Shown: piece by piece, positions 9,454 through 20,468 of the stretch | How the letters are laid out: each line of letters begins with the position of its first letter | How positions within the stretch are numbered: the first letter of the stretch is position 1 | Origin: Dendrocalamus latiflorus | Lineage: Eukaryota; Streptophyta; Magnoliopsida; Poales; Poaceae | DNA: 64,000 nt | Direction: 5' to 3' | NCBI GenBank assembly: GCA_017311315.1 | Contig: CM029640.1 | Span: 14,910,829-14,974,828 of the forward strand | Position numbers and translations under genes: made by a program | Notes under the pieces: model-generated | The model's database searches: none | Told to the model about the DNA's origin: nothing | What the model saw: only the letters and a program-made list of their open reading frames with translations

Positions 9454-11699
9454 TGATCGCCGCCTCTATTCCACCTCACTTTTGGGCCGAGGCTGTTTCC
9501 ACTGCCACCTATCTCGTTAACATACAGCCCTCTTCTGCTCTTAAGGGTGCGATCCCTGTTGAGCGTCTCTGTGGTCTTCTTCCTGACTACTCTGCCCTTC
9601 ATCTGTTTGGCTGCGTTTGCTACGTTCTCCTTGCCCCTCGAGAACGCACCAAACTGACCGCTCAGTCTGTTGAGTGTGTTTTTCTGGGATATAGCGCCGA
9701 GCACAAGGGCTATCGGTGCTGGGATCCTGTTGGTCGACGGATGCGGGTTTCTCGGGATGTGACTTTCGACGAGTCTCGTCCATTCTACCCACGTCCTGCC
9801 TCTCCTTCGGCTTCCTCTGTGGAGCCTCTGTCTTTCTTGACTTTTCCAGATACACCTATATCTGTTTTGCCCTCGTCCACCTGTTCCACTGAGTCTCCAC
9901 ATATTCCCCCTGTGGCCTCTTCACCGTTGTCGCCGCCTGTGTCGTCTCCTACGACTCCGCAGGTTCCTCCCACTACAGTTCCTTCTCCCCTTATCGTCTA
10001 CACTCGTCGACCTCGTATTGAGAACCTTCCAGATGAGCCTTCTTCTTCTGATGAGCCATCTTCTTCTGATGCTCCATCGCCCCCTGATGGGTCATCTTCT
10101 CCTCGCTACGCTCTCCGCGATCGCCAGTCGATTCGGCCTCCTGCCCGGTTTTCCTTTGCTGGCGCAGCTACTCGTGAGCCTGTCTCCTACCGGGATGCTG
10201 TTACTCACCCTGAGTGGCAGCTTGCCATGGCCGAGGAGATTGCTGCCCTCGAGCGTACTGGTACTTGGGATCTTGTTCCTTTGCCATCTCATTCTCATCC
10301 CATCACATGTAAGTGGGTCTATAAGATTAAGACTCGCTCTGATGGCTCTCTTGAGCGCTATAAGGCGCGTCTTGTTGCTCGTGGCTTCCAGCAGGAGCAT
10401 GGTGTTGACTACGACGAGACTTTTGCTCCTGTGGCCCACATGACCACTGTTCGCACTCTTCTTTCGGTGGCGTCTGCTCGCCACTGGTCTGTTTCTCAGC
10501 TTGATGTCAAGAATGCATTTCTTAATGGCGAGTTGCGTGAGGAGGTCTACATGCATCCGCCACCTGGGTATTCTGTTCCTGAGGGCATGGTTTGTCGCCT
10601 TCGCCGCTCTCTCTATGGCCTTAAACAAGCCCCTCGTGCTTGGTTTGAGCGCTTCTCCTCTGTGGTCACTGCTGCTGGTTTTTCAGCTAGTGATCATGAT
10701 CCTGCGCTCTTTGTCCACACTTCGTCTCGTGGTCGGACTCTTCTTCTCCTGTATGTTGATGATATGATCATTACGGGAGATGATTCTGAGTACATTGCCT
10801 TTGTCAAGGCTCGTCTTAGTGAGCAGTTCCTTATGTCGGATCTTGGTCCTCTTAGTTACTTCCTTGGGATTGAGGTTACTTCCACTCCAGATGGTTTCTT
10901 TATGTCCCAAGAGAAATATATTCAGGACCTTCTTGATCGCGCCTCTCTCACTGATCAGCGTACTGTTGAGACTCCCATGGAGCTCAATATTCACCTCCGA
11001 CTCTCTGATGGCGAGCCTCTTTCTGATCCGACTCGCTATCGTCATCTTGTTGGGAGTCTTGTCTATCTTGCTGTTACTCGTCCGGATATCACTTATCCAG
11101 TTCATATTCTGAGTCAGTTTGTTTCAGCTCCCACTCAGGTCCACTACAGCCACCTTCTTCGAGTTCTGCGATACCTTCGCGGGACTATCTCTCGCCGTCT
11201 CTTCTTTCCGCGTTCCAGTTCGTTACAGCTCCAGGCCTATTCGGATGCTACTTGGGCCAGCGATCCCTCTGACCGCCGGTCTATCTCTGCTTACTGTGTT
11301 TTTCTTGGTGGTTCTCTTATTGCCTGGAAGACGAAGAAACAGACTGCAGTGTCCCGTTCGAGTGCAGAGGCTGAGTTGCGAGCTATGGCTCTCTTGACAG
11401 CAGAGATTACTTGGCTACGGTGGTTACTTGAGGATTTTGGTGTTTCTGTCACTACACCGACCCCTCTCTTGTCAGACAGTACAGGTGCTATCAGTATTGC
11501 TCGTGATCCTGTGAAGCATGAGCTCACCAAGCATATTGGTGTGGATGCTTCTTTCATGAGGTCTTGTGTGCATGATCAGGTGATTACTCTTCAGTATGTG
11601 CCTTCAGAGCTTCAGATAGCGGATTTCATCACAAAGGCCCAGACTCGAGCACAGCATAGCTTCTACCTCTCCAAACTCAGTGTTGTTGATCCACCATGA
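9453..11699 (+). CDS. Copia integrase C-terminus, reverse transcriptase and RNase H
   Basis: This frame opens well before 9453 when read from the AC run at about 9270; the ATG at 9453 is only the first methionine and probably not a real start. It contains the integrase tail (FWAEAV, then the GCVCYV region), a Ser/Pro-rich linker, then RT from WDLVPLP through LDVKNAFLNGEL and LYGLKQAPRAW to the catalytic YVDD at about residues 434-437. RNase H has SDATWASD, SRSSAEAE and the terminal ADFITKA block. The RT/RNase H part has no stops. The stop is at 11697-11699, just before the purine tract and 3' LTR. Confidence 0.95.
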   Translation: MIAASIPPHFWAEAVSTATYLVNIQPSSALKGAIPVERLCGLLPDYSALHLFGCVCYVLLAPRERTKLTAQSVECVFLGYSAEHKGYRCWDPVGRRMRVSRDVTFDESRPFYPRPASPSASSVEPLSFLTFPDTPISVLPSSTCSTESPHIPPVASSPLSPPVSSPTTPQVPPTTVPSPLIVYTRRPRIENLPDEPSSSDEPSSSDAPSPPDGSSSPRYALRDRQSIRPPARFSFAGAATREPVSYRDAVTHPEWQLAMAEEIAALERTGTWDLVPLPSHSHPITCKWVYKIKTRSDGSLERYKARLVARGFQQEHGVDYDETFAPVAHMTTVRTLLSVASARHWSVSQLDVKNAFLNGELREEVYMHPPPGYSVPEGMVCRLRRSLYGLKQAPRAWFERFSSVVTAAGFSASDHDPALFVHTSSRGRTLLLLYVDDMIITGDDSEYIAFVKARLSEQFLMSDLGPLSYFLGIEVTSTPDGFFMSQEKYIQDLLDRASLTDQRTVETPMELNIHLRLSDGEPLSDPTRYRHLVGSLVYLAVTRPDITYPVHILSQFVSAPTQVHYSHLLRVLRYLRGTISRRLFFPRSSSLQLQAYSDATWASDPSDRRSISAYCVFLGGSLIAWKTKKQTAVSRSSAEAELRAMALLTAEITWLRWLLEDFGVSVTTPTPLLSDSTGAISIARDPVKHELTKHIGVDASFMRSCVHDQVITLQYVPSELQIADFITKAQTRAQHSFYLSKLSVVDPP

Positions 11700-11710
11700 G
11701 TTTGAGGGGG
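11698..11710 (+). promoter_or_regulatory. Copia polypurine tract
   Basis: TTTGAGGGGG directly precedes the 3' LTR and would prime plus-strand DNA synthesis. Confidence 0.88.
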
Positions 11711-11839
11711 TGTTAGAGATATATGTATAGTTTGTTATTCCCCATTGTTATAAGGGGTTCTTTGCATATTTCCCACCTGTACTTTGTGTATATATACCGG
11801 CCCATTGGCCTCATATGAATACAAGCGCTATTCATAACA
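11711..11839 (+). repeat. Copia 3' LTR
   Basis: A 129-bp copy of the 5' LTR with no difference noticed by eye. It is followed at once by the GAGGA target duplication. Confidence 0.97.
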
Positions 11840-12395
11840 GAGGAGAAGACTGATCTCAGGCAGCAGTTAATGTAGACATTTCATAGTTCAGCCATTGGGG
11901 GTCGCTTGGGACAGTGAACTACCTATCAAAAAAATCAAAAGGAACTTTTATTGGCCCAAGCTTAGACAACAGGTGGAGAAGTTTGTAACTGAATGTCTAA
12001 GTTGTCAGCTCAGCAAGCCTGAGAACATTCATCCACCCAGACTGCTAGATCCCTTGGAAATACCTAACATAGTTTGGACACACATCTCCCTAGACTTTAT
12101 TGAAGGGCTACCCAGATCAAAGGGAATGGAGGTTATAATGGTAGTAGTGGACAGATTGACGAAGGATGCACATTTTATTGCCATGTCTCATCCATACACC
12201 GTACAGCAAGTCATCCAATTGTTCCTGGACAACATATTCAAGCTACATGGTATGATAATGTCTATAGTCTCAGATAGAGATAGAATATTTACAAGCAAAC
12301 TTTATCAAGAATTGTTCAAAACCCTAAAGGTGTCATTGCGGTTTAGCACTGCATATCATCCGCAATCGGATGGACAAACGGGGAGAGTGAATTAG
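11840..12395 (+). pseudogene. Gypsy integrase remnant
   Basis: The old gypsy polyprotein resumes after the copia insertion. Visible blocks are the zinc-binding tail CLSCQ, the core beginning WTHISLDFIEGLP (first catalytic Asp), VVVDRLTKDAHF, IVSDRDRIF (second catalytic Asp) and FSTAYHPQSDGQT, which precedes the catalytic Glu region. A stop replaces the next residue, so the catalytic Glu block is lost. The 5' side of the zinc-binding domain is missing or frameshifted near 11845-11890. Confidence 0.9.
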
Positions 12396-13032
12396 TGCGT
12401 TGAAGCATACCTCACGATCTTTACATTTCAGGAACCTTGAGAGTGGTTCACATGGCTTCCCATGGCGGAATGGTGGTACAACACCTCTTACCATACATCA
12501 CTGAAGATGTCCCTATGGGTATTCCCTGTCCCATGTGGGAGAAGTGGCAATCCCTAGTAATATCTCTTCTGAAATTTGAGTCACTATTGAAGACAGAGAG
12601 AAGATGCTGAGGGAATTAAAGAGAAACTTACACAATGCACAAACTAGAATGAAACACTTTGAAGACAAGTTTCGATCAAAAAGGGAGTTCCATGTGGGAG
12701 ATATGGTGTACTTGAAGATGCAGCCCTACTAGCAAAATGCCTTCAGCTTGAGGGGATCTCTAGAACTGTGAGCTAAATATTACAGGCCTTTCTGAATTTA
12801 GGAGAAAATGGGCAAGGTGGCTTACAAATTGCATCTACCAGAAGGCACATGTATCGATCCTGTATTCCATGTAAGCCAGTTGAAGAAGCATCTTGGCTCT
12901 CATGCTGTGCTGTTACCTTTTGCACCCTTGGTTGGCCTGGATGGGAAAATGAAGACGGCTCCAATTGCTATCTTGGATAATTGCATTGTTCCTAGAGACA
13001 GTGAAGCTGTCACTCAATGTCTGGTACACTAG
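12396..13032 (+). pseudogene. Gypsy integrase C-terminal remnant
   Basis: Frames in this stretch keep the W-W-YNT-YH block (near 12465-12500), an 'FHVSQLKKHLG' block (12856-12890) typical of the end of gypsy integrase, and 'IVPRDSEAVTQCLVH' just before 13032. Numerous stops and frameshifts are present. The next codons lie on the far side of the 9.8-kb insertion at 22843. Confidence 0.85.
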
Positions 13033-15424
13033 TGTAACACCCCGGCCCTCCACAGGGCCCAAGATGCTACCACAACCCCCTTACCAATTCCACAAGTGTT
13101 GCTAATTCAACTTTTAGCAGCACCTTCCCTGTTCTTTTATTATCAGTACCCACAGATATCAAACCATATATAACAGTAGGATGATTGCAAAAGCAACTAA
13201 CTTCATATTTCACAAGTTATAATATAAACAGAAACGGTGGGCTCCACGACCATGGAGACCCGCCATCCTGGCTCGTAAGCAAGCTAAATCAAACAACGAG
13301 CCCAAGTCTTAGCATTATAACAAACATAGAGACTCCGTATATGGCTAAACTGTTATTTCATCTGTGCAATGCCAAAAGTGCTATCCCATTCCATGCATGT
13401 CGTCATTCTTCACCTAAAAACAACGACAAAGCAAGGGTGAGTCCGGAGACTCAGCAAGCACACGATAAAACAATAACATCACTTTAGTCATTTCAATCAA
13501 CTTCACGATCTGTAAGCTGTAATTCCACTCTATGACTGTAAACTGTAAGCTAAGTCGGTAACTGTATACTGTAAATCAACCCTATGTCTGTAAACTGTAA
13601 TTCAACCCTATGTCTGTAAACTGTAATTCAACCCTATGTCTGTAAACTGTAAATCAATTCTGTAACTGTAAACTGTAAATCTCAACTGTAACTGTAAACT
13701 GTAAATCACAACTGTAATTGTAAACTGTAAATCACAACTGTAACTGTAAACTGTAAATCACAACTGTCTGTAACTGTATCACTTTCTGTCACTGTTATGC
13801 AATGCAATATCATGCAATGCATCTGTATGCTCTGTAACTGTAGCGTATACCGGTATAGCGGAGCGTCCACCCGTCGATGGACCACTCATTTGCCTACCTC
13901 TGTAGGTCTTATTCCAGAGCACTCCGGACTAGTCATATGACTTTCTCACCAACCTGGCTCTTATTCAAGAGCTCTCCGGACTAGTCATGACTTTCTCACC
14001 GATCTGGCTCTTATGCATTTTGCATGATGCAATATGCCTCAAATGTGAATGTCTAATCATAAACATTACTCATCAAGGTATGATTAGCACATAATCACAT
14101 ACATCATCTCATAAATACTGTAATCCATGGCATGGGAACACGAATAACATTCATCACAATTTACTGTCTACCATGCACTTGCCTGTTAACCTGGCGGACG
14201 GTGCGTGGACGGCACCAAACTCGAACCGCCACCTGAACAAGCATTAATCATTTCAATTCATCACTCATGCAATACATTCAATTACGAGTAAATAACATCG
14301 CTCAAACGTCCAATCGACATAACCCACTCCTGTCTCATCGGGCAACCTCTCATTGACCCGATGTTTAACCAGTCTATAAATTGAGCGATCACATTAGTTA
14401 TACTCGCCGATCAATTTCTACACGTTTAATCTCACTTTAATCAGTCATACTGTTTAACCTCAAATTATACTTTCCTTCTCCCTCTTCTGCCACAGATCAA
14501 CCAGATTAATAGTGGCAGTATCAATTTCGTCGTCCAGGCATTCATATTAATAAACGATACCTAATTGATCACATGCATCAATTATAATGATCGGTATTAA
14601 TAATGCCCGACTCGGCAAATAAACTGGGAGAAGGTTTCGAGGCGTTACCCTAGCCCCGAGCGATCAGATCGGGACAACCTTCCTTTTCCTCGGTCGGATC
14701 GGGCAGATCTGACGGCGGATCGAACTTTCCCCCTTTTTTCCTCTCCTCTCTTTCTTTCTTTTCCTCTCTCTTCTTTTTCTTTCTTTCTTTCTTTCCTTTC
14801 TTTTCCTTTCTTCTTCCTCTTTCTTTCCTCCCAGCGCCAGCACTTCCCTTCTTTTCCAATCGGCCAACTCCCCCACGCCTCCTTCTCCCCCTCACGGCCA
14901 ACAGCCCCCTCTCTTCTTCTCCCTTCTAGCGGCGGCGCCCCTACTTCTCCTCTCTCCACGCCGACGGCCGGCTCCTCCCTCACGGCCGGCGGCTCCCCCT
15001 CTGCTCCCACGGCCGGCCCTCTACCCCCGTGGGGCGACGGCAGCGAGAGCGGGGAGGCGGGCGCGAGCGACGGGCGACGCTGGCGAACGGGACGGCGGCG
15101 CGGTTAGGGGAAGCAAGGCGACGAACGGCGGCAGGGAGGCGGCGATAGCGAGGCGCGACAGCGGCACCGGCAAAGACGATGGCGCGCGCGCGAGCGGGGC
15201 GGGGACGGCGCGCCCGAGAAGCGGCGGCACGAGGCGCGTGCGCAGGCGGCAGCGGCGCCGGGGCTGGCGAGCGACGCGATGGGGAGCAGCAGCACGCAGT
15301 GAGCTCGGGGAAGAGAAGGCAAATTGGAATTTTGCTTCCTCCCCTCCACCTGGCTCTCTCCTTTAAAGGGTCGGACAACGGGCTGGACTGGGCCGGGCTG
15401 GACTTCATCGGCCCAGGTATTACA
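13033..15424 (-). repeat. Gypsy 3' LTR (left copy, 2392 bp)
   Basis: On the plus strand it starts TGTAACACC and ends GTATTACA. It contains a CTGTAA-rich minisatellite, a TTTCTTTC pyrimidine tract (14740-14830) and a GC-rich section (14900-15260). The ORFs across these are composition artefacts. Confidence 0.96.
13504..13790. repeat. CTGTAA-type minisatellite inside the LTR (long allele)
   Basis: Degenerate tandem units such as CTGTAACTGTAAACTGTAAA repeat across the interval. It is about 27 bp longer than the equivalent in the other LTR (20941-21180) and explains most of the 23-bp length difference between the LTRs. Confidence 0.85.
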
Positions 15425-15445
15425 TTCTACCCCCCTTAACAGAAT
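15425..15445 (-). promoter_or_regulatory. Gypsy polypurine tract
   Basis: The reverse complement reads TTAAGGGGGGTAGAA directly before the LTR. This is the usual plus-strand primer of plant chromoviruses. Confidence 0.88.
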
Positions 15446-15508
15446 TCGACCCCGAATTCTGCAACTCAATAATCGGTACGAAAAACAAACAACTGAATCA
15501 AACAAAAA

Positions 15509-18500
15509 TCAACTGTAACTCATACCCGAAGAGAACAACTCTGGGTACTTCTCGCGCATGCGAGATTCCAATTCCCACGTCGCTTCTCGCTCAGTCTGAT
15601 GCGACCATAGGACTTTCACATACTTTAACGTTCTGTGCCTCAACACTCTCTCCGATTCCTCCAGAATCCGAACTGGACGGGACTCGAAGGTGAGGTCTTG
15701 CTTAAGGGGCAATGGTTCTAGAACAATCTCATGTTCCGGATCTCTTAAGTACTTTCTCAACATAGACACATGAAACACGTTATGCACTCCTCGCATAGAT
15801 TCTGGAAGACCCAAACGATATGCCGACTTTCCAATTCGTGCCTGAATCGGAAACGGCCCAATATACCGCGGGCTAAGCTTCCCTTTGATCCCAAATCTCA
15901 TAATCCCTTTAGTGGGAGACACTCTCAAAAGCACATGATCCCTCACTTCGAATTCTAAGTCTCGCCTTCTGATATCTGCATAGCTCTTCTGTCTACTCTG
16001 GGCAGCTAGCAGATTCTGTCTAATCTTCGCCACTCGTTCCACTGTCTGTTGGACCCAATCCGGTCCTAGAACTGCCTTTTCACCTACGGCATCCCAACAG
16101 AGTGGCGATCTACATTTCCGCCCATACAGAACCTCAAATGGCGCGGTCCGAACACTGGAATGGTAGCTGTTATTGTAGGCAAACTCCACGAGTGCCAAGT
16201 GATCCTCCCAGCTACCTTTCCACGACAGAACACAGGATCTCAACATGTCCTCTAGTGTTTGAATGGTGCGTTCGGATTGCCCATCCGTCTGTGGGTGGAA
16301 AGCGGTACTAAACTGAAGTTTTGTGCCCAAAGCGCTTTGCAAACTCTCCCAAAACTTGGAGACAAACTTGGCATCTCTGTCCGAAACTATCGTCTTGGGC
16401 ACACCATGCAATCTCACTATCTCACGCACATAGACGGGTGCTAAATCACTCGCCGAATTCGTCGTACGAATAGGGATGAAGTGCGCGGACTTACTGAATC
16501 GGTCCACCACTACCCAAATCGCATCTTTACCTCGCTGGCTACGAGGCAAGCCGATTACAAAGTCCATGGTAACATCATCCCATGGCCACTGTGGGACATC
16601 TAAAGGCTGCATTAATCCAGCAGGACGCTTATGCTCAGCCTTCACTTGCTGACAAATCCCGCAAGACGCCACATACTGTGCGACATCCACCTTCATTCTC
16701 TTCCACCAAAAACTCTTTTTCAAATCCCGATACATCTTGTTCTCGCCGGGATGTACCGTGTACGGGGTACGATGAGCCTCTCTCAAAATATCATCCTTGA
16801 CTTGAGCCTTTTGTGGCACGCAAAGACGGCCCCTAAACCGTATTGCGCCCGACTCATCAAGGCTAAAGTCCCCCGATTTCCCTTCATCGAGACGCTTCCT
16901 CACTTTTTGAAGCAATCTATCGTGCTGTTGCGCTTCTTTCACCCGTTCTGGAATTGCCGATTCCAGTAACAACTGTGTTTCTACCTGTGCTGTACCGGCA
17001 TAACAATAGAAAATTCCCATCCGCTCAAAGTCAGCAACGAGACAACCTACAGTGGAGGGTGTCGTCTTGCGAGTAAGGGCATCAGCAACCACATTTGCTT
17101 TGCCCGGATGGTACTGGAGAGTGAGATCATAGTCTTTGATCAGTTCCAACCACCTTCTTTGCCTCAAATTCAACTCTTTCTGAGTGAAGATATACTTGAG
17201 GCTCTTGTGGTCAGTGAAAATATCACAGGATTCTCTGTACAAATGATGCCTCCAAATCTTTAAAGCAAAAACCACTGCAGCCAGCTCTAAATCGTGAGTA
17301 GGGTAATTCTGCTCATGTTTCTTTAATTGTCGCGAGGCATACGCAATCACCTTGTTGTCTTGCATGAGCACGCAACCCAAACCTACTCGCGATGCATCCG
17401 AGTAGACCGTGAAACGTTTCCCTGGCTCAGGAAGAGTGAGAACAGGAGCAGTTACCAGGTTCTCTTTCAAAACATTGAAACTGCGCTCACAATCACCGGT
17501 CCACTGGAATTTCACGCCCTTCCGCGTGAGTTGAGACATTGGCTTAGCAATAATGGAGAAATCCTTCACAAAACGCCTGTAATAACCAGCTAAGCCAAGA
17601 AAATTTCTCACCTCCTTAACATTGGACGGTCTCTTCCAGTCTACTACTGTAGAAATCTTGGCTGGATCTACTGAAATGCCCTCCTGGTTAATCACATGTC
17701 CTAGGAAGCCCACTTCAGAAATCCAGAACTCACATTTCTTTAACTTGGCAAGGAATTGATTTTCCCTCGGAGTCTCAAGCACAAGCCTCAAATGCTGCTC
17801 ATGCTCTTCCTCCGTCTTGGAATAAATCAGAATATCATCAATGAACACAACTACAAAGTCATCCAAATACTTATGTAGCATGTTGTTCATTGTCTCCATA
17901 AAGATAGCAGGTGCATTTGTTAGTCCAAAGGACATAACTTTATACTCATAGTGCCCATACCTCGTGGAGAAAGCTGTCTTTTCAATATCTTGCTCCCGCA
18001 CTCGAATCTGATTATACCCAGATTGTAGATCAATTTTAGAAAACACCTTGGCTCCCTTCAATTGATCAAACAAGTCCTCAATGCGAGGCAACGGGTATTT
18101 ATTCTTGATGGTCACCCGATTAAGAGCACGATAATCTATACACATGCGCCAACTCCCATCCTTCTTCTCAGTAAATAAGACGGGGGCTCCCCAAGGTGAT
18201 ACACTGTGACGGATCAACCTCTTGGGCAACAACCCATCCAATTGCTTCTTCAACTCTTCTTGGAGTGGTCGTGCTAAACGGTACGGGGACATAGAGATAG
18301 GTCGAGTGCCAGGAACAAGCTCAATCCTAAACTCCACATCTCTTGCGGGTGGCATTCCCGGAAGTTCTTCAGGAAATATGTCGGGGTGCTCACATACCAC
18401 TGGAATATCCTCAACGCGCAAAGGCGCACTCGGTTTTTCCACAAGTGATAGAAGTAACCCACACTTAAACATTCGTCGGCCAGAGAACAGGCTGGCCAAC

Positions 18501-20287
18501 ACAAAAAGAGAACCTGGAGGTGCATTCTCCTGAAAAACTATCTCCTCCCCTGAAGGAGCTTGCAAAGTGATTGTCCTCCAAAAACAGGAAATCACTGCCC
18601 GGTATTGATGCAACCAATCCATACCGAGGATAACATCAAAATTCTCTATCGGGATAACCATGAGGTTAGCCACAAAATCCTCACCATCTACGGAAACCAT
18701 GCATCCGGGACAAACCATAGAGCTAACAATAATACCCGCTGGAGAATTGACTATAACCGACTGTGAAATCTGTTGCATACTCAATGTTTCCTTTCTAGCA
18801 AACTCACAGGAAACAAAGGAATACGTGGCACCGGAGTCGAAAAGAACGAGAGCACTGTGTGAATCCACTAACAAAGTACCTGTCACCACGTCCGGTCGAC
18901 TCGCAGACTCAGGGGCAGGCAAGGTGTAGACTCCAGGCGGCACTGGGGCAGCAAGAGCCCCAACACTCTGTTGTAATGGCATCGGAAAGGGAGACTGTGC
19001 AGCATACTGAAGTGGTGTAACTGAGGTAGGAGGCCAGCAATATCTGGCAGGCGGCGCCCAGGAAGGCTGCTGTGTAGGAGCAGCTGCCAACACCTGGACT
19101 GACCCCCGGGATGAGGCATTCGATGACGCAGATACTGGCTCCCACTTAATGATACTGGAGGGATTCTGTCGACAGACCTTCTCCATATGGCCCATCCGAC
19201 CACAGTGTCGACACTCCCCTGTCCAGGAACACTCAGCTGCTCGGTGCTCACCACCACACTTAAAGCAAATCATGCCCTGCCCAGGGACAGGACGCAAAGC
19301 TGGTGGTGCAGGAGATGACGATGTCAACGGTTTAGACTTGGATGACTGTGAAGAACGTCTACTCCACTTAGACTTCTTAGGAGCGGGCCGCTGAGATGAC
19401 CCACCCCTCTCACTGTAGCTCCTCTTTTGGTCACCACCAGAAGCACTCTGACCACCAGAGGGTTGCGACCCTTTAGTAAGGTGCATCTCCATCTCCATTC
19501 CTCTGGCCTGCTCAACCACTGACCTGAAGTCACGTGGCGCAGTAGCACCCATAACATGCCGATACTCAGAACTGAGCCCTCGGCGGAACCTCTTGGCCTT
19601 CTCAAGGTCACTATTTGCGACTGACGGTACGAAGCGAATCAAGTCATTGAACCGCGCCTCGTACTCAGCTACTGTCATCTTTCCTTGCACAAGGGTCGAC
19701 AAGGCAACCTCCATACTCTCCACAAAAGACTCGGGGTAGTACTTCGCCTTAAACTGCTCGACGAAGACCTCCCAGGTGGCTGGACCATCGGCAGGGGTCC
19801 TGGCTGAAAGGACTCCCTCCCACCAGATGTCCGCCTGACCTTTCAACTGAAAGGCCACAAAGTGAACTCTAAGCTGTGAAGTCATCTCTAAAGCTTCGAA
19901 CTGTCTTCCCATATAGCGCAACCAGTCTGCAGCTTGAACCGGCGTACCCATCCCATCAAAGGTGTCCAACCGCAATGCCATCCATTCGCGAAGGCCCATT
20001 CTTGGCTCCGACGCGACTGGATCGTCAGTCGGGACATCAGCAGGTACGGCCGCAGCAGCTGCAGGCACTTGTCGTCGTAAAGCACGAACCTCCTCTACAA
20101 ACTCCCGCAACAAGGCTGAAGACCTTGCCTGATCCCCAGCTACAGACTGCTCAGCAGACCCAACTTCCACGTCGGGTGCCTCCTGCTGAACCTCTAGCGA
20201 TGGCTCTGCTTGGGCACGACCACGACCACGACCACGGCCTCCACGGCCACGTCGCGCACCGCGACCACGACCTCTACCTCTCGGCAT
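15509..20287 (-). CDS. Gypsy gag-pol polyprotein, uninterrupted 1592 aa
   Basis: The protein encodes the whole retrotransposon machinery in one frame. The N-terminus is Arg/Gly-rich (residues 1-25), followed by the gag helix domain with WWEGVLSA and YYPESF. Two zinc knuckles begin at residue 341 (CX2CX4HX4C type and CRHCGRMGH). Protease DSGAT has its aspartate at residue 484; RT contains YRALNRVTIKNKYPLPRIED and FIDDIL with catalytic aspartates 817-818. RNase H carries YSDAS, and integrase has a zinc-binding domain, TMDFVIGLP, IVSDRDAKF and FSTAFHPQTDGQSER. The chromodomain-like tail is near VKVLWSHQTEREATWELE. No stop or frameshift interrupts it, so the copy may be coding-competent. Confidence 0.97.
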   Translation of the reverse strand: MPRGRGRGRGARRGRGGRGRGRGRAQAEPSLEVQQEAPDVEVGSAEQSVAGDQARSSALLREFVEEVRALRRQVPAAAAAVPADVPTDDPVASEPRMGLREWMALRLDTFDGMGTPVQAADWLRYMGRQFEALEMTSQLRVHFVAFQLKGQADIWWEGVLSARTPADGPATWEVFVEQFKAKYYPESFVESMEVALSTLVQGKMTVAEYEARFNDLIRFVPSVANSDLEKAKRFRRGLSSEYRHVMGATAPRDFRSVVEQARGMEMEMHLTKGSQPSGGQSASGGDQKRSYSERGGSSQRPAPKKSKWSRRSSQSSKSKPLTSSSPAPPALRPVPGQGMICFKCGGEHRAAECSWTGECRHCGRMGHMEKVCRQNPSSIIKWEPVSASSNASSRGSVQVLAAAPTQQPSWAPPARYCWPPTSVTPLQYAAQSPFPMPLQQSVGALAAPVPPGVYTLPAPESASRPDVVTGTLLVDSHSALVLFDSGATYSFVSCEFARKETLSMQQISQSVIVNSPAGIIVSSMVCPGCMVSVDGEDFVANLMVIPIENFDVILGMDWLHQYRAVISCFWRTITLQAPSGEEIVFQENAPPGSLFVLASLFSGRRMFKCGLLLSLVEKPSAPLRVEDIPVVCEHPDIFPEELPGMPPARDVEFRIELVPGTRPISMSPYRLARPLQEELKKQLDGLLPKRLIRHSVSPWGAPVLFTEKKDGSWRMCIDYRALNRVTIKNKYPLPRIEDLFDQLKGAKVFSKIDLQSGYNQIRVREQDIEKTAFSTRYGHYEYKVMSFGLTNAPAIFMETMNNMLHKYLDDFVVVFIDDILIYSKTEEEHEQHLRLVLETPRENQFLAKLKKCEFWISEVGFLGHVINQEGISVDPAKISTVVDWKRPSNVKEVRNFLGLAGYYRRFVKDFSIIAKPMSQLTRKGVKFQWTGDCERSFNVLKENLVTAPVLTLPEPGKRFTVYSDASRVGLGCVLMQDNKVIAYASRQLKKHEQNYPTHDLELAAVVFALKIWRHHLYRESCDIFTDHKSLKYIFTQKELNLRQRRWLELIKDYDLTLQYHPGKANVVADALTRKTTPSTVGCLVADFERMGIFYCYAGTAQVETQLLLESAIPERVKEAQQHDRLLQKVRKRLDEGKSGDFSLDESGAIRFRGRLCVPQKAQVKDDILREAHRTPYTVHPGENKMYRDLKKSFWWKRMKVDVAQYVASCGICQQVKAEHKRPAGLMQPLDVPQWPWDDVTMDFVIGLPRSQRGKDAIWVVVDRFSKSAHFIPIRTTNSASDLAPVYVREIVRLHGVPKTIVSDRDAKFVSKFWESLQSALGTKLQFSTAFHPQTDGQSERTIQTLEDMLRSCVLSWKGSWEDHLALVEFAYNNSYHSSVRTAPFEVLYGRKCRSPLCWDAVGEKAVLGPDWVQQTVERVAKIRQNLLAAQSRQKSYADIRRRDLEFEVRDHVLLRVSPTKGIMRFGIKGKLSPRYIGPFPIQARIGKSAYRLGLPESMRGVHNVFHVSMLRKYLRDPEHEIVLEPLPLKQDLTFESRPVRILEESERVLRHRTLKYVKVLWSHQTEREATWELESRMREKYPELFSSGMSYS

Positions 20288-20448
20288 CTCTGCTCACAAT
20301 AGAGAAGCAATCACACAATCATCAACTGTAACATCACAATTAGGGAAAACGCATATGCAATGCAAATCCCAAACCCAATCCTACTGTGCAACAAAGTGTG
20401 TCAAATTTTATTATTAGGCCTAAGTCAAATTTCTTTACCACGGACCTA
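20288..20448 (-). other. Gypsy leader
   Basis: Short AT-rich leader between primer-binding site and gag start. No other feature seen. Confidence 0.7.
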
Positions 20449-20467
20449 ATGCCCGCTCTGATACCAA
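20449..20467 (-). promoter_or_regulatory. Gypsy primer-binding site (tRNA-iMet type)
   Basis: On the minus strand TGGTATCAGAGCGGGCAT follows the 5' LTR after a two-base spacer. It matches the plant initiator-tRNA primer site and fixes the transcription direction as minus. Confidence 0.92.
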
Positions 20468-20468
20468 C

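Larger units (their letters stand above)
6525..11839 (+). mobile_element. Young Ty1/copia retrotransposon with 129-bp LTRs
   Basis: The element is 5315 bp, bounded by two 129-bp LTRs that look identical, and flanked by perfect 5-bp target duplications GAGGA (6520-6524 and 11840-11844). A primer-binding site follows the left LTR and a purine tract precedes the right one. The coding order gag, protease, integrase, RT, RNase H defines Ty1/copia. It sits inside the gypsy remnant between RNase H and integrase. LTR identity implies recent insertion, but the coding region carries one frameshift in integrase, so this copy appears unable to make full polyprotein. The short LTR is unusual for the superfamily. 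Confidence 0.97.

Noticed and set aside
9237..9902. 221-codon ORF on the minus strand
   Set aside because: It is the antisense shadow of the copia integrase/RT polyprotein.
13504..13790. Possible CRISPR-like array
   Set aside because: The units are contiguous degenerate tandem repeats without spacers and lie in a plant retrotransposon LTR.
14645..15518. Lys/Glu- and Arg-rich ORFs, repeated at 22060-22882
   Set aside because: They are translations of pyrimidine-rich and GC-rich LTR sequence, present twice only because the LTR is duplicated.
20449..20467. tRNA-like sequence near TGGTATCAGAGCG
   Set aside because: It is a primer-binding site, as are 6654, 45910 and 47802; no full cloverleaf is encoded.
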